Origin: Lepagella muris
GTDB lineage: Bacteria > Bacteroidota > Bacteroidia > Bacteroidales > Muribaculaceae
Direction of reading: 5' to 3'
Length of the DNA stretch: 64,000 nucleotides
Assembly (NCBI RefSeq): GCF_004793975.1
Contig: NZ_SRYB01000025.1
Span: forward strand, 13,255 to 77,254
Position numbers and translations under genes: made by a program
The notes under the pieces: model-generated
What the model saw: only the letters and a program-made list of their open reading frames with translations
What the model was told of the DNA's origin: nothing
Databases searched by the model: none
Shown: positions 19,822-29,354 of the stretch, piece after piece
Position numbering within the stretch: the first letter of the stretch is position 1
Layout of the letters: each line of letters opens with the position of its first letter

Positions 19822-19867
19822 TGAAGTTAGATACCACTTATATACAATTTCAATGAATAATAATGCT

Positions 19868-19875
19868 TAAATTTG
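19868..19875 (+). promoter_or_regulatory. -7 promoter element of the phosphoesterase gene
   Basis: TAAATTTG, a perfect TAnnTTTG match. It lies downstream of an in-frame ATG at 19863, which rules that ATG out and sets the start of the phosphoesterase at 19899. Confidence 0.6.
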
Positions 19876-19898
19876 TGAAAAATATAAGATTTAAGGTT

Positions 19899-20969
19899 AT
19901 GAAAAGATTTCTTGCAAGTGTAAGTGTTATTCTGTCGGTATTTACGGCAATGGGACAGGATCGCGCCGACCGTCAGCAGCTGGATGATCCGGCTTCGTTT
20001 TCCATGATTCTTCTCGGCGACCCACAGGGGTATATCAAGTATGATATCAACCAACCATTGTTTGAACTCCAGACGGCATGGATAGCGGATAACGTGGATA
20101 ATCTCAATATCAAGGCTGTGCTTTGCACCGGTGATCTCGTAGAGCAGAACGATAATCTCGTCCGCAACCGCAGGATGCTTAATCAGACGTCGAGGGAGAT
20201 GTGGGAGAACGTGTCGCGATCGTTTGAGCGTCTTGACAACAAGGTGCCATATATCATATCGGCAGGTAATCATGATTATGGCTACCGTCATTCCGAGAAT
20301 GGGAATACAAAGTTCCCTGAATATTTCCCGATAGAACGCAACAAGGCATGGTATGATTGCGCGGTGGAAGTGTATCCTAATCGGAGCGGGGTTGAGTCGC
20401 TGGAGAATGCGGCATTTGAGTTTGAGTCGCCGGAATGGGGCAAGTTGCTTGTGGTATGCAATGAGTTCGCACCGCGTGATGAGGTGCTTGGTTGGACGGC
20501 ACGCCTGATAGATAGCGACAGATTCCGGAATCATAAGGTGATCTACATCACCCATTCTTTGCTTGCCGAGCGCACGGCTGAATGGACGGATAATGAGCCG
20601 TATGACATTACTCCGCGCAACTGGGGTAAGCAGGTGTGGGAGAAACTTCTGAAGCCATCGAAAAATATTGTGTTGGCGTTGTGTGGACACATGGGTGATA
20701 CCGGTAGTTTTGAGAACTCGGTGGCGTATCGTGTCGATAAAAATTCAATAGGGAGGAATCTGCATCAGATGATGTTTAACGTCCAGACTCTTGGCGGCGG
20801 CTGGGAAGGGAATGGCGGCGACGGTTGGCTCCGTATCCTTGAATTTAAGCCAGATGGAAAGACGATAGGGGTGAAGACATATTCACCACTGTTTGGTATA
20901 TCCCCGTCAACACGTCATCTGGCACACCGCACGGAGAGTTTCGACCAGTTTGAGATGGTCATAGAGTAA
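19899..20969 (+). CDS. Secreted calcineurin-like metallophosphoesterase
   Basis: 356 aa from the ATG at 19899, which gives a clean signal peptide (MKRFLASVSVILSVFTAMG). The five metallophosphoesterase blocks are present: ILLGDPQ, CTGDLVEQND, SAGNHDYG, ITHSLL and LCGHMG, providing the Asp, His and Asn ligands for a two-metal site. Members hydrolyse phosphomonoesters or phosphodiesters; the substrate here is unknown. It is in the same direction as galM, 77 bases downstream, but has its own promoter. A strong hairpin terminator follows. Confidence 0.9.
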   Translation: MKRFLASVSVILSVFTAMGQDRADRQQLDDPASFSMILLGDPQGYIKYDINQPLFELQTAWIADNVDNLNIKAVLCTGDLVEQNDNLVRNRRMLNQTSREMWENVSRSFERLDNKVPYIISAGNHDYGYRHSENGNTKFPEYFPIERNKAWYDCAVEVYPNRSGVESLENAAFEFESPEWGKLLVVCNEFAPRDEVLGWTARLIDSDRFRNHKVIYITHSLLAERTAEWTDNEPYDITPRNWGKQVWEKLLKPSKNIVLALCGHMGDTGSFENSVAYRVDKNSIGRNLHQMMFNVQTLGGGWEGNGGDGWLRILEFKPDGKTIGVKTYSPLFGISPSTRHLAHRTESFDQFEMVIE

Positions 20970-20988
20970 ACCTTTTGTGTTACATATT

Positions 20989-21031
20989 TAATCCCGTCTT
21001 GGTGTACCGGATGGTCAATCCAAGACGGGAT
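20989..21031. terminator. Bidirectional hairpin terminator
   Basis: Perfect 13-base arms AATCCCGTCTTGG and CCAAGACGGGATT around a 17-base loop, between the convergent 3' ends of the phosphoesterase gene and the acyl-CoA ligase gene. Confidence 0.8.
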
Positions 21032-21070
21032 TATTGTATATGATGAATTTTTTATCGGGTGTATTTACGG

Positions 21071-22729
21071 CTATTTCTTGTCGCGAATCTCTACGCGACG
21101 GATTTTGCCGCTTATGGTCTTTGGAAGTTCATCCACAAATTCAACCACGCGGGGATATTTATAGGGTGCAGTCGTGCGCTTCACATGATTCTGTATCTCC
21201 TTGATGAGAGCCTCCTTGTCGTCAACGGCACGCTGACGATAGTCAGGTGCGAGTACGATTGTAGCCTTCACCACCTGTCCGCGTATCTCATCGGGTACAC
21301 CGGTTATGGCACATTCCACCACAGCGGGATGAGTCATCAGCGCACTCTCCACCTCGAAGGGACCGATACGGTAGCCGGACGACTTTATCACATCATCCTT
21401 TCTGCCTACAAACCAGTAATAGCCATCCTCATCGCGCCAAGCCACGTCGCCCGTTTGGTAGATGCCATCATGATGAGCCTTAAGGGTCAGTTCCGGGTCA
21501 TGAAGATATTCCTTGAAAAGACCTAACGGACGGTGCCCGTCGGTATGTATGATTATCTCTCCATGCTCACCATCCTCCGCCTGTCTGCCGTCGGGGGTTA
21601 CAAGGTCGATTTCATACTCCGGACCCTTCTTCCCCATAGAACCCGGCTTTGGTTCCAGCCAAGGGTATGTGGCGATTGTGAGTGTGGTCTCTGTCTGACC
21701 GAATCCCTCCATGAGCTTGATTCCGGTAAGTTTCAGCCATTCTTCATATACGCTTGGGTTAAGAGCCTCTCCGGCTATTGTGCAGTATTTAAGGGTTGAG
21801 AGGTCGAATTTCGACAGATCCTCACGTATAAGGAAACGGAATACGGTCGGTGGTGCGCAGAAAGAGGTTATGCCATAGTTGTGGATCATGTGGAGCACAT
21901 CCACCGGCTCAAACTTCTCAAAGTCGTAGACAAACACGTTGGCACCTGCAATCCATTGTCCGTATAGCTTTCCCCATACCGCCTTACCCCAGCCGGTGTC
22001 AGCGAGAGTGAGGTGCAGACTGTCCTCATGCAGATTGTGCCAGAAGGATGCCGTTATTATGTGTCCGAGCGGATACGTGAAATCATGTGCCACCATCTTA
22101 GGCTCGCCGGTGGTGCCGGAGGTGAAATACAGTAGCGATACATCGTCGTTGGCATTAGGATTCTCCGGACGCACGAAAGGCTTCGCCTTTTCGATCTCCT
22201 TGTTGAAATCATACCAACCCTCGGGAATCACAGGACCGGTGGAAATCAGAGCGTGAAGTGACGGACATTCCGGCAGGGCATCGTTGATATGCGATGTCAC
22301 TACAGGATCGCCGGAGGCTACGATAGCCTTTATCCCTGCCATGCGGCAACGGTAGATGATGTCTTTCTTAGTCAGCAGATGGGTGGCGGGTATGACGGTG
22401 GCACCCAATTTATGAAGGGCGATGATGGAGAACCAGAACTGGTAGTGGCGTTTCAGGATGAGCATCACCATATCCCCTTTGCCGATACCGAGCGATTGGA
22501 AAAACGAGGCGGTCTTATCGCTCTCGCGTTTTATGTCGGCAAAGGAGAATTGAATCTTCTCCCCTTTGTCGTTGGTCCACAGTAGGGCTGGTTTGTCAGG
22601 TTCCCTTTCCGCCCATGCGTCTACCACATCGTATGCAAAGTTGAAATTTTCGGGTACATTTACATGGAAATTCTCCATGAAATCCTCATAACTCTCAAAT
22701 TCGGTTTTATCAAGAAAACGATCGAGCAT
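21071..22729 (-). CDS. Acyl-CoA synthetase (AMP-dependent ligase superfamily)
   Basis: 552 aa. The ANL superfamily motifs are in order: LLYFTSGTTGEPKMV (P-loop, A3), EGFGQTETT (A5), YQTGDVAWRDEDGYYWFVGR (A7-A8) and PKTISGKIRR with the catalytic lysine near the C-terminus. The enzyme activates a carboxylic acid to its acyl-AMP and then acyl-CoA. The overall pattern resembles the medium-chain or acetyl/propionyl type found in gut Bacteroidota; the exact acid cannot be read. It follows an XRE/cupin regulator by 14 bases, a pairing that suggests regulation by its own substrate or product. Confidence 0.9.
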   Translation of the reverse strand: MLDRFLDKTEFESYEDFMENFHVNVPENFNFAYDVVDAWAEREPDKPALLWTNDKGEKIQFSFADIKRESDKTASFFQSLGIGKGDMVMLILKRHYQFWFSIIALHKLGATVIPATHLLTKKDIIYRCRMAGIKAIVASGDPVVTSHINDALPECPSLHALISTGPVIPEGWYDFNKEIEKAKPFVRPENPNANDDVSLLYFTSGTTGEPKMVAHDFTYPLGHIITASFWHNLHEDSLHLTLADTGWGKAVWGKLYGQWIAGANVFVYDFEKFEPVDVLHMIHNYGITSFCAPPTVFRFLIREDLSKFDLSTLKYCTIAGEALNPSVYEEWLKLTGIKLMEGFGQTETTLTIATYPWLEPKPGSMGKKGPEYEIDLVTPDGRQAEDGEHGEIIIHTDGHRPLGLFKEYLHDPELTLKAHHDGIYQTGDVAWRDEDGYYWFVGRKDDVIKSSGYRIGPFEVESALMTHPAVVECAITGVPDEIRGQVVKATIVLAPDYRQRAVDDKEALIKEIQNHVKRTTAPYKYPRVVEFVDELPKTISGKIRRVEIRDKK

Positions 22730-22743
22730 AATAAAGAAATTAA

Positions 22744-23295
22744 TTAGGATATGACTGCAAGCAGGCGCACTTTGCTGCCATCGAGGGCACGCAGACCGTG
22801 CGGTTTTCTTGCGTCAAACATTATTGCGTCTCCGGGGTTGAGAATATTGAGTTTTCCGGCAACGGAGATTTCAAGTTTACCTTCCACGACGAAATTGAAT
22901 TCCTGTCCTTCGTGGGTGTTGAGGGTGAGGTGAGCATCAGCGGGAGCCGGCTCGACAGTCACCATGAATGGTGCCATCACTCGATGCTGGAATCCTGCGG
23001 CGAGGTCCATATAACTGTATGCACCGGTGCGTTCGGCTTTCTCCCCCTTACCGGCACGTGTGATGTAATACGAGTTCATACGTGGTTCGTTGCCAAACAT
23101 TATTGCCGACATCTCCACGCCGTATGTGGAAGAGAGCCGGTGGATGAAGCTCACGGGAATATCGCGCATCCCGCTCTCATACTCGGCAAGGAGTTCTTCC
23201 GATATGTCGCATTGGCTTGCCATATCGGCAGTAGTCAGCTCAAGGGCATCGCGCAGACCGCGCAGGCGTTCAGCTATCTGTAGAATTATGTCCAT
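22744..23295 (-). CDS. XRE-family regulator with C-terminal cupin domain
   Basis: 183 aa. Residues about 7-65 form a helix-turn-helix of the XRE type (LRDALELTTADMASQCDISE), and residues about 105-180 a cupin (HLTLNTHEGQEFNFVVEGK, GDAIMFDARKPHGLRAL). Such proteins sense a small ligand with the cupin and act on the adjacent operon. It is the first gene of a two-gene operon with the acyl-CoA ligase. A -7 element TATCTTTG lies upstream at 23318-23325. Confidence 0.93.
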   Translation of the reverse strand: MDIILQIAERLRGLRDALELTTADMASQCDISEELLAEYESGMRDIPVSFIHRLSSTYGVEMSAIMFGNEPRMNSYYITRAGKGEKAERTGAYSYMDLAAGFQHRVMAPFMVTVEPAPADAHLTLNTHEGQEFNFVVEGKLEISVAGKLNILNPGDAIMFDARKPHGLRALDGSKVRLLAVIS

Positions 23296-23317
23296 GATGA
23301 AAATTATTTAGATAGCG

Positions 23318-23325
23318 CAAAGATA
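23318..23325 (-). promoter_or_regulatory. -7 promoter element of the XRE/cupin-ligase operon
   Basis: Minus-strand TATCTTTG, a perfect TAnnTTTG match, 23 bases upstream of the start codon. Confidence 0.6.
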
Positions 23326-23443
23326 TGAAACTTTTCCGATGTAGGTCGGATGATTGACCGAAAATTGTCGTCACTTTATAATTTTTTTCAAGTTTGCCCA
23401 TTACGCTTCCCCCACAAATTTGGAGTTGATGAAAAGATTCGTG

Positions 23444-23566
23444 TATACACTGAATAAATTGCTGAAATTGCCAAATCTTTACGGCTATATTCTAAACTTT
23501 TTAATTTGTTCTTGTTTCTTTCGTTTATGGAATGTAACTTTGTGCAGAATTACTTTAAACATGATT
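23444..23566 (+). repeat. 123-bp shared promoter region, copy B
   Basis: Gap-free match to 17092-17214. TTG at 23512-23514, a 20-base spacer and TAACTTTG at 23535-23542 form the promoter of the GH2 gene that starts 25 bases downstream. The conservation reaches about 70 bases upstream of the TTG, far beyond the core promoter, so regulatory sites are likely shared. Confidence 0.85.
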
Positions 23567-23567
23567 T

Positions 23568-26048
23568 ATGCATATTATTCAGTCTTGTTATTCAGTCTTT
23601 AATACTCGTATCTATAAATTCCTCTTATTGTTGATTGTATTCGTGGCGATAGGGCTCATTCCCTTTCCTCTTGAGGCGCGGGAAGTGATCTCGCTGAATC
23701 GTGACTGGTTGTTTCATGCCGGCGATGTGGCTGACGGGGCGTCTGCCCATACGTTATCTCCAGGATGGATCACGGTTAATGTGCCCCACGATTATCAGAT
23801 AAGTCAGCCATGGGTCGCTCCCGGTGTTGATGAGAGGGGGGATGCCGATAATCCTGTGGCAAACGTGGCGAGTCGGCTCAGTTCACGAGGCTTCAAGGAG
23901 ATGGGGTGTGGCTGGTATCGTAAGACGATCATACCGGATAATGACTGGAAAGGGAGGCGTATACTTCTGGATTTTGAGGGTATAATGCTGGTGGGAGATG
24001 TGTATCTGAATGGAGAACTCATAGGCGGCACAGACTACGGCTATCTTGGGTTTGAAATTGACGTGACTGATAAATTACGGTACGGAGAGGAGAATGTGAT
24101 AGCAGTCAGGGCAGATACCGGAAGCCCGGAAAATTCAAGATGGTACACAGGGGGCGGATTATATCGCGACGTCAATCTTAAAATCACTGATCCCGAACTT
24201 TATTTCACGCGTCATCCGCTCTATGTGACCACTCCGGAGGTTGAGCGGGACAGGGCGGTAGTGAGGATTCAGGCGGAAGTAGCGAATCATATCGCATCGC
24301 TTGATTCATTGCGTATGAAGACCGTAATACGTGATGCGGATGGGAAGGCGGTGTATGAAGCGGAATCATCCCACAGATTCAACCGTAAGCAAACGATAAA
24401 GGAATATGAGGCGGATAGCCTTGTCTTGGATAATCCGCGTCTATGGGATTGCGAGACTCCCCATCTCTACACTGCGACCGTCACTCTCTTGCGTCCGGAT
24501 GCGACTGTGGCTGATGAAGTCAGCACGCGTTTCGGAGTCAGGAAACTGGAATACTCTCCGGAATACGGTCTGCGGATAAATGGGAAGAAAGTGCTTCTGA
24601 AGGGTATTGCCAACCATCATACCTTGGGGGCATTGGGGGCGGCTGCTTATCCGCGAGCCATCGAGAAAAGAATACGGCTACTGAAGGATTTCGGGTTTAA
24701 TCATATCAGATGTTCGCATAATCCCTACAGCGAATCATTGATGGATCTTTGCGACGAATATGGCATACTCGTGGTTGATGAACTGTATGACAAATGGCTC
24801 ACCCAATATGCGGGCGGACGTAAAGACTGGATGGAGCAATGGCCTCACGACGTGCCGGAATGGGTGAGACGCGACAGGAATCATCCCTGTGTGGTGATGT
24901 GGAGCCTTGGCAACGAACTCCAGCTTCTATGGGACATACCGTATGCAGATTGGGGAGTCACTCCCTACAGAATGCAGAAAGCCCTTCTTGACAGATATGA
25001 CCGCACACGTCCCGTCACTGTGGCGATGCATCCTCGTGGACGCAATGAAAAGACGGATTCGCTCCCTGCCCCTCTCGCGATGGAGACAGACGTGGCGGCA
25101 TATAACTATAGATATATGTATTTCCCTGGTGACAGCCGCCGATTCCCCCGGATGATGTTTTATCAGAGTGAAGCGAACACCTCGAATATGGGTCCGAACT
25201 ATTTTGACATGGATCTCGACAAGGTAATAGGTTTAGCATATTGGGGAATGATAGATTATCTGGGTGAATCTGCCGGCTGGCCCGCAAAGGGTTGGGAACA
25301 GGGGGTGTTTGACATATCTCTTGAGCCGAAACCGAATGCCTATTTCCTGAAAAGCTACTTTAAAGAGGATGAGCCGCTTGTGCATATAGCGGTATATGAG
25401 GATGAGGAGCCCTACATCTGGAATGATATACAGATGGGAGGGAAACGCTTGTCGGATCATTGGAATTATCCTGAGCCGAGCATACTGAAACTCTATACTT
25501 ATACGAATGCTGATGAGGTGGAACTTAAAATCAATGGCAAGACGATAGGACGCAAGCGCAATGACAGGACCGACAGCCGCCGACGTAATCGAATAATGTG
25601 GGAGAATGTGGAGTATTCCCCCGGCAATATAGAAGCGTTCGCCTATAATGACGGTGAGAGCAACCCGGTGGCTCGCCATCGTATTGAGACCTCAGGTAGG
25701 GCTTCGCATCTTCTCTTGACGGCAGACAATGCCGACTGGAGAGCGGATGGCACTGATCTCCAGCATGTCAGAGTGGAGGCTGTCGATAAGAAAGGACGTC
25801 GGGATGTGTCGGCACGCGGCATGCTTACGTTTTCCGTGGAAGGTCCTGCAGAGATAGTCGGAGTCATCAACGGCGATAACCGTAGTAATGAACTGACCGT
25901 AGGTAACTCCCGCAGCCTCTACAACGGCACCGCCACTGTAATACTGAGATCAAAGCCGGAGAGTGGCACAGCCCTTCTGCGCATCACGTCGCCTGATTTC
26001 AAACCTGTAATGATGAAACTCCCGGTAAGTCCGGTAGATGGTAAATGA
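23568..26048 (+). CDS. GH2 family beta-galactosidase-like enzyme, secreted
   Basis: 826 aa with an N-terminal signal (FLLLLIVFVAIGLIPFPLEA). Domain order: sugar-binding jelly roll (about 40-210), immunoglobulin-like domain (about 215-325), TIM barrel (about 330-600) and C-terminal beta domains of the DUF4982 kind. KGIANHHTLGALG and HIRCSHNPYSESLMDLCDEYG are classic GH2 barrel signatures. VMWSLGNELQ holds the acid/base Glu and FYQSEANTS the probable nucleophile Glu. It most likely removes terminal beta-galactose or a related sugar in the periplasm. Its promoter region is shared with the ATPase gene beside the AraC-type regulator. Confidence 0.9.
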   Translation: MHIIQSCYSVFNTRIYKFLLLLIVFVAIGLIPFPLEAREVISLNRDWLFHAGDVADGASAHTLSPGWITVNVPHDYQISQPWVAPGVDERGDADNPVANVASRLSSRGFKEMGCGWYRKTIIPDNDWKGRRILLDFEGIMLVGDVYLNGELIGGTDYGYLGFEIDVTDKLRYGEENVIAVRADTGSPENSRWYTGGGLYRDVNLKITDPELYFTRHPLYVTTPEVERDRAVVRIQAEVANHIASLDSLRMKTVIRDADGKAVYEAESSHRFNRKQTIKEYEADSLVLDNPRLWDCETPHLYTATVTLLRPDATVADEVSTRFGVRKLEYSPEYGLRINGKKVLLKGIANHHTLGALGAAAYPRAIEKRIRLLKDFGFNHIRCSHNPYSESLMDLCDEYGILVVDELYDKWLTQYAGGRKDWMEQWPHDVPEWVRRDRNHPCVVMWSLGNELQLLWDIPYADWGVTPYRMQKALLDRYDRTRPVTVAMHPRGRNEKTDSLPAPLAMETDVAAYNYRYMYFPGDSRRFPRMMFYQSEANTSNMGPNYFDMDLDKVIGLAYWGMIDYLGESAGWPAKGWEQGVFDISLEPKPNAYFLKSYFKEDEPLVHIAVYEDEEPYIWNDIQMGGKRLSDHWNYPEPSILKLYTYTNADEVELKINGKTIGRKRNDRTDSRRRNRIMWENVEYSPGNIEAFAYNDGESNPVARHRIETSGRASHLLLTADNADWRADGTDLQHVRVEAVDKKGRRDVSARGMLTFSVEGPAEIVGVINGDNRSNELTVGNSRSLYNGTATVILRSKPESGTALLRITSPDFKPVMMKLPVSPVDGK

Positions 26049-26079
26049 AGGGGACAATTGGTAACAATTGGTAGGAGTG

Positions 26080-27012
26080 TTACGGCGTGGTGTAGTATTT
26101 CAGTATGACGATGAGGAGTATGGCGAATATTTCAGAACATCGGTTTATGGCTGTGGCTCTAATCACGTCGTCATAGAAAAAGTACCTGCTTTTGTCGCCG
26201 ATGTATGGCTTGTGGACGCATTCTCCGAAATAGTTATGCGGACCGCCAAAACGGCAGTCCAGGATGCCGGCGAGTGCAGCTTCCGGATAGCCGCTGTTGG
26301 GACTCGTATGTTTGTTGCCGAATCGCCATACAAATGTAATGGCTCTCCATCGTAACGATGATATGATCATGAGAAGGGCAGTAAGTCTGGCAGGTATATA
26401 GTTGGCGATATCATCTATCCGTGCAGCCACCTTTCCAAAGCTGCGGAAACGCTCATTCCTGTATCCGATCATAGAGTCAAGAGTATTCACCATCTTGTAG
26501 GCAAGCATCCCCGGCACTCCGAGCACGGCATACCAGAAGAGTGGCGCGATGACACCATCACTAAGGTTTTCGGCAAGAGTTTCCAGGGCTGCGGCACGGA
26601 TTTCCTGGTCGGTCAGTTCCGACGTGTCGCGCCCGACTATCCTGCCCACTTGCCTACGTCCGGCTTCAAGAGATTCGTCTGCAGCCTTAAAGACCATATC
26701 CACTTCCCTTATTAGAGTTGTTCCCGCAAGACAATAGAATATCATGACTGCCTCAAATGTCATCTTTGCCCAGATGAAAGGGGAGAGAAGCCGGAGGCAG
26801 AGTGTGGCGGCAAGATATACTGCCGCTATCAACCCCACGGCACAGATGGCTCCTTTGAGTGTGCGGTGGTCTCCTTTATTGAATTTATGTTCGCAGAAAC
26901 TTATCATCTTGCCAAACCCTACAACAGGATGTGGCAAGCGGGAGGGATCTCCCAGAATAAGGTCGGCTCCCCAGCCTATGAGCAATGGGGCGATAGCTAT
27001 AAGGTATTCCAT
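26080..27012 (-). CDS. cbiB: Adenosylcobinamide-phosphate synthase (CbiB/CobD amidase-type membrane enzyme)
   Basis: 310 aa membrane protein. The family opening LLIGWGADLILGDPSRLPHPVVGFGKMI is essentially complete, followed by ETLAENLSDGVIAPLFWY and MIGYRNERFRSFGKVAARIDDIANYIPARLTALL, all diagnostic. It joins aminopropanol phosphate to adenosylcobyric acid in cobamide synthesis. It overlaps the end of the threonine-phosphate decarboxylase gene by 16 bases, so the two steps that supply and attach the linker are cotranscribed. I see no cobalamin riboswitch in front of the pair. Confidence 0.95.
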   Translation of the reverse strand: MEYLIAIAPLLIGWGADLILGDPSRLPHPVVGFGKMISFCEHKFNKGDHRTLKGAICAVGLIAAVYLAATLCLRLLSPFIWAKMTFEAVMIFYCLAGTTLIREVDMVFKAADESLEAGRRQVGRIVGRDTSELTDQEIRAAALETLAENLSDGVIAPLFWYAVLGVPGMLAYKMVNTLDSMIGYRNERFRSFGKVAARIDDIANYIPARLTALLMIISSLRWRAITFVWRFGNKHTSPNSGYPEAALAGILDCRFGGPHNYFGECVHKPYIGDKSRYFFYDDVIRATAINRCSEIFAILLIVILKYYTTP

Positions 27013-28007
27013 TCTTTCAATGCATTTATCAGTATGTCGTTCTCTTCTGGGCTCTGTGCCGCCACACGAAAATGTCGTGCTCCGAGACCATGGAAATTTG
27101 ATGCGTCCCGAATGAGTATCCCATGACGGTCAATAAGACGGTTTTTAAGCGATAGGGCAGACGATGACGGAAGTTCGGCAAGAAGGAAGTTGCAGTCGGT
27201 GTCTGTGACCTTGATCCCCATTGCAGAGAATGTGGAGGAGATCCGCAGTGCCTCCTCATGCAGTCTTCGGGAATCAATCACATAGTCTTCATCATGCGAC
27301 AGGAGATAACGAGCTGCCTCTATTGCCAAAGAATTCACAGACCACGGCATCCGCATGGCACGCAGTTGCGAGATGATGGCGGCATTGCCGATGGCATACC
27401 CTATCCGCAATCCCGGAATGGCATAACGTTTGGTGAGGGAGCTGAGTAGAATAAGGTTGTGACGGCAGGCGGCATCCTTTACGTCAAGCACGCGTTTGAG
27501 GGTATAGTCTGCATACGCCTGATCCACTATGAACAGCTTATCAGGATTGCCGTCAATAAGCTTTATCAATGATTGACGGTCAGTGACTTTCCCCGTGGGA
27601 TTATTCGGATTACAGATCCATACGCAGGATGAATCCGCAGGGATTTCATCAAGTGATCTGAAATGGACTACCCTGTGATGGAATATATGGCAGGCATCCT
27701 GATATTCACTGAATGTAGGGGAACATACAGCTGACAATCCATCATGCTTGAGCTGGGCAAGCAGATAGATTGATTCGGTGGCTCCGTTTGTCACTATGAC
27801 ACACTCCGGATCAATCCCCATCCGACTTGCCAGGAGCGTTTCAATACTCCTCGGTTCGGGTTCCGGATAATTACGGAATACGTCGCCGAGAGCATAGAGA
27901 TGAGACCTCAACTTAGAATGGTCAATCCCCTGATAAATATTCGTGCTGAAGTTTATCCTTATCTTGCCGACGTATCTGAAAGCGTCATCGCCATGTCCAT
28001 GAATCAT
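26997..28007 (-). CDS. cobD: L-threonine-O-3-phosphate decarboxylase, PLP-dependent
   Basis: 336 aa, class I/II aminotransferase fold. It starts with HGHGDDAFRY and INFSTNIYQG, the usual opening of the cobamide-linked decarboxylase. The PLP lysine is in SSLTKRYAIPGLRIGYAIG, CNPNNPTGK is the substrate loop, and the C-terminus has the FRVAAQSPEEND arginine motif. The enzyme makes aminopropanol phosphate, the linker in the lower loop of cobalamin. It directly precedes cbiB, which uses that product. Confidence 0.93.
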   Translation of the reverse strand: MIHGHGDDAFRYVGKIRINFSTNIYQGIDHSKLRSHLYALGDVFRNYPEPEPRSIETLLASRMGIDPECVIVTNGATESIYLLAQLKHDGLSAVCSPTFSEYQDACHIFHHRVVHFRSLDEIPADSSCVWICNPNNPTGKVTDRQSLIKLIDGNPDKLFIVDQAYADYTLKRVLDVKDAACRHNLILLSSLTKRYAIPGLRIGYAIGNAAIISQLRAMRMPWSVNSLAIEAARYLLSHDEDYVIDSRRLHEEALRISSTFSAMGIKVTDTDCNFLLAELPSSSALSLKNRLIDRHGILIRDASNFHGLGARHFRVAAQSPEENDILINALKEWNTL

Positions 28008-28055
28008 TTGCTGTCAAGTTTTAGATAGTTGTGGAATGTCATTCAGTCAACCGGA

Positions 28056-29093
28056 TCAGTCGGGTAGGATTGCCACCTTGATTACGTTGTCGCGGCGGTT
28101 CTCGAAGAGGTCGTAAGCCTCGAGGATGCGCGAGAACGGGAAGGTGTGGGTGATTAGGGGAGTGGTGTCGATACGTCCGTCAGCAATAAGCTGAAGAATC
28201 TCCTCGCAGTCACATCCGTCTACGCCTCCTGTCTTGAATGTGAGGTTCTTGCCATACATGTCGGGCAATGGCAAGATCTGTGGCTCGTCATATAGAGCCA
28301 CGACTGTCACTATGGCGTTCGGACGAGCCGCCTGCCATGCCAGTCGGAACGTGTCGTCAGCTCCCGCCACCTCTATAACTCGATCGGCACTGCCATGTTC
28401 ACTCAGTCCGGCAACTTCTGCAAGACACCTGTCGGGATTCGTTACAACCACGTCCGGATAATGCCGTTTGACAAACTCGCGACGCACTTCATCAAGTTCG
28501 CATACGATTATCCTCTTAGGATTGAACAGCGCGACACATTGCAGCGTGCAGAGACCGGTCGGACCGGCACCTATTATCAGTACCGTATCCTCCTGAGATA
28601 TTTCTGAAATCTTGGCAGCCCAATACCCTGTGGCGAGTATATCGCCTACAAAGAGAGCCTGACGGTCAGACACGCCATCCGGAATCCTCGTCAATTCGTT
28701 GTCAGCCTGTGGCACACGCACGAATTCCGTCTGACCTCCATCAATACGGCATCCCAATGCCCATCCTCCATTAGGGTCAGTGCAATTGTTGACCCAGCCG
28801 TTACGGCAGAAGAAACACTCACCGCAGAACGTCTCCACATTCACAGCCACACGGTCGCCCGGCTTCACACTGGTGACTGCCGAGCCTACCGACTCGACCA
28901 CACCGACCATCTCATGCCCCACCGTCACACCCGGCACGGCACGTGGCACGCTCCCATGCTTGATATGCAGGTCAGACGTACAGATACTACTCATCGTGAC
29001 CCTCACGACCGCATCCGTAGGATCAATCACCACAGGCATCGGTTTATCCGTTACCTCAAACCTGCCATTCTCAATATAAGTCAATGCCTTCAT
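28056..29093 (-). CDS. Zinc-dependent medium-chain alcohol dehydrogenase
   Basis: 345 aa. Catalytic zinc site: Cys in SSICTSDLHIKHG and GHEMVGVVESVG. Structural zinc: CGECFFCRNGWVNNC. The Rossmann fold follows with IIGAGPTGLCTLQC, and the C-terminal part is intact. Family members oxidise secondary alcohols or butanediol with NAD(P); substrate unknown. It has its own promoter (TACCTTTG on the minus strand at 29121-29128) and is separated from cobD by 48 bases. It is the last gene before the accessory island. Confidence 0.9.
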   Translation of the reverse strand: MKALTYIENGRFEVTDKPMPVVIDPTDAVVRVTMSSICTSDLHIKHGSVPRAVPGVTVGHEMVGVVESVGSAVTSVKPGDRVAVNVETFCGECFFCRNGWVNNCTDPNGGWALGCRIDGGQTEFVRVPQADNELTRIPDGVSDRQALFVGDILATGYWAAKISEISQEDTVLIIGAGPTGLCTLQCVALFNPKRIIVCELDEVRREFVKRHYPDVVVTNPDRCLAEVAGLSEHGSADRVIEVAGADDTFRLAWQAARPNAIVTVVALYDEPQILPLPDMYGKNLTFKTGGVDGCDCEEILQLIADGRIDTTPLITHTFPFSRILEAYDLFENRRDNVIKVAILPD

Positions 29094-29120
29094 TCCTCAA
29101 TATTAATATAAGCAACCATG

Positions 29121-29128
29121 CAAAGGTA
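29121..29128 (-). promoter_or_regulatory. -7 promoter element of the alcohol dehydrogenase gene
   Basis: Minus-strand TACCTTTG, a perfect TAnnTTTG match 27 bases upstream of the start codon. Confidence 0.55.
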
Positions 29129-29245
29129 GTAACTTTTTTGATAAATCCCCATTATTCAAATCTTTTTTCAGATCACATTGCATTTCTTATTGGAAACATT
29201 AAACAAGAAAAAATTGTGATTATCAATCCAAAAATTGAGTTCTTC

Positions 29246-29284
29246 AAAAGGATTTGTTAATTTTGCACTTGCCGGTTGACTCTA
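29246..29284 (+). repeat. 39-bp direct repeat, left copy, containing a promoter
   Basis: 37 of 39 bases match 31225-31263. It begins AAAAGGATTTGTTAATTTTG and contains the -7 element TAATTTTG at 29258-29265. Here a TTG sits 20 bases further upstream (29235-29237), giving a full promoter; the right copy lacks this. The two copies bracket the MITE, the DUF1016 gene and its remnant neighbour. Confidence 0.75.
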
Positions 29285-29354
29285 CACTCCAGCCGACATC
29301 CATTCGCCCATATTTCCCCAAGAATCTGGTGCTGAATAATATGCAATCAATAAA

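Noticed and set aside
19827..20690. 287-codon open frame antisense to the phosphoesterase gene
   Set aside because: The plus strand encodes all metallophosphoesterase motifs; the antisense frame is a shadow.
26080..28055. Cobalamin riboswitch before the cobD-cbiB pair
   Set aside because: The upstream gap is only 48 bases and holds no B12-box-like sequence.
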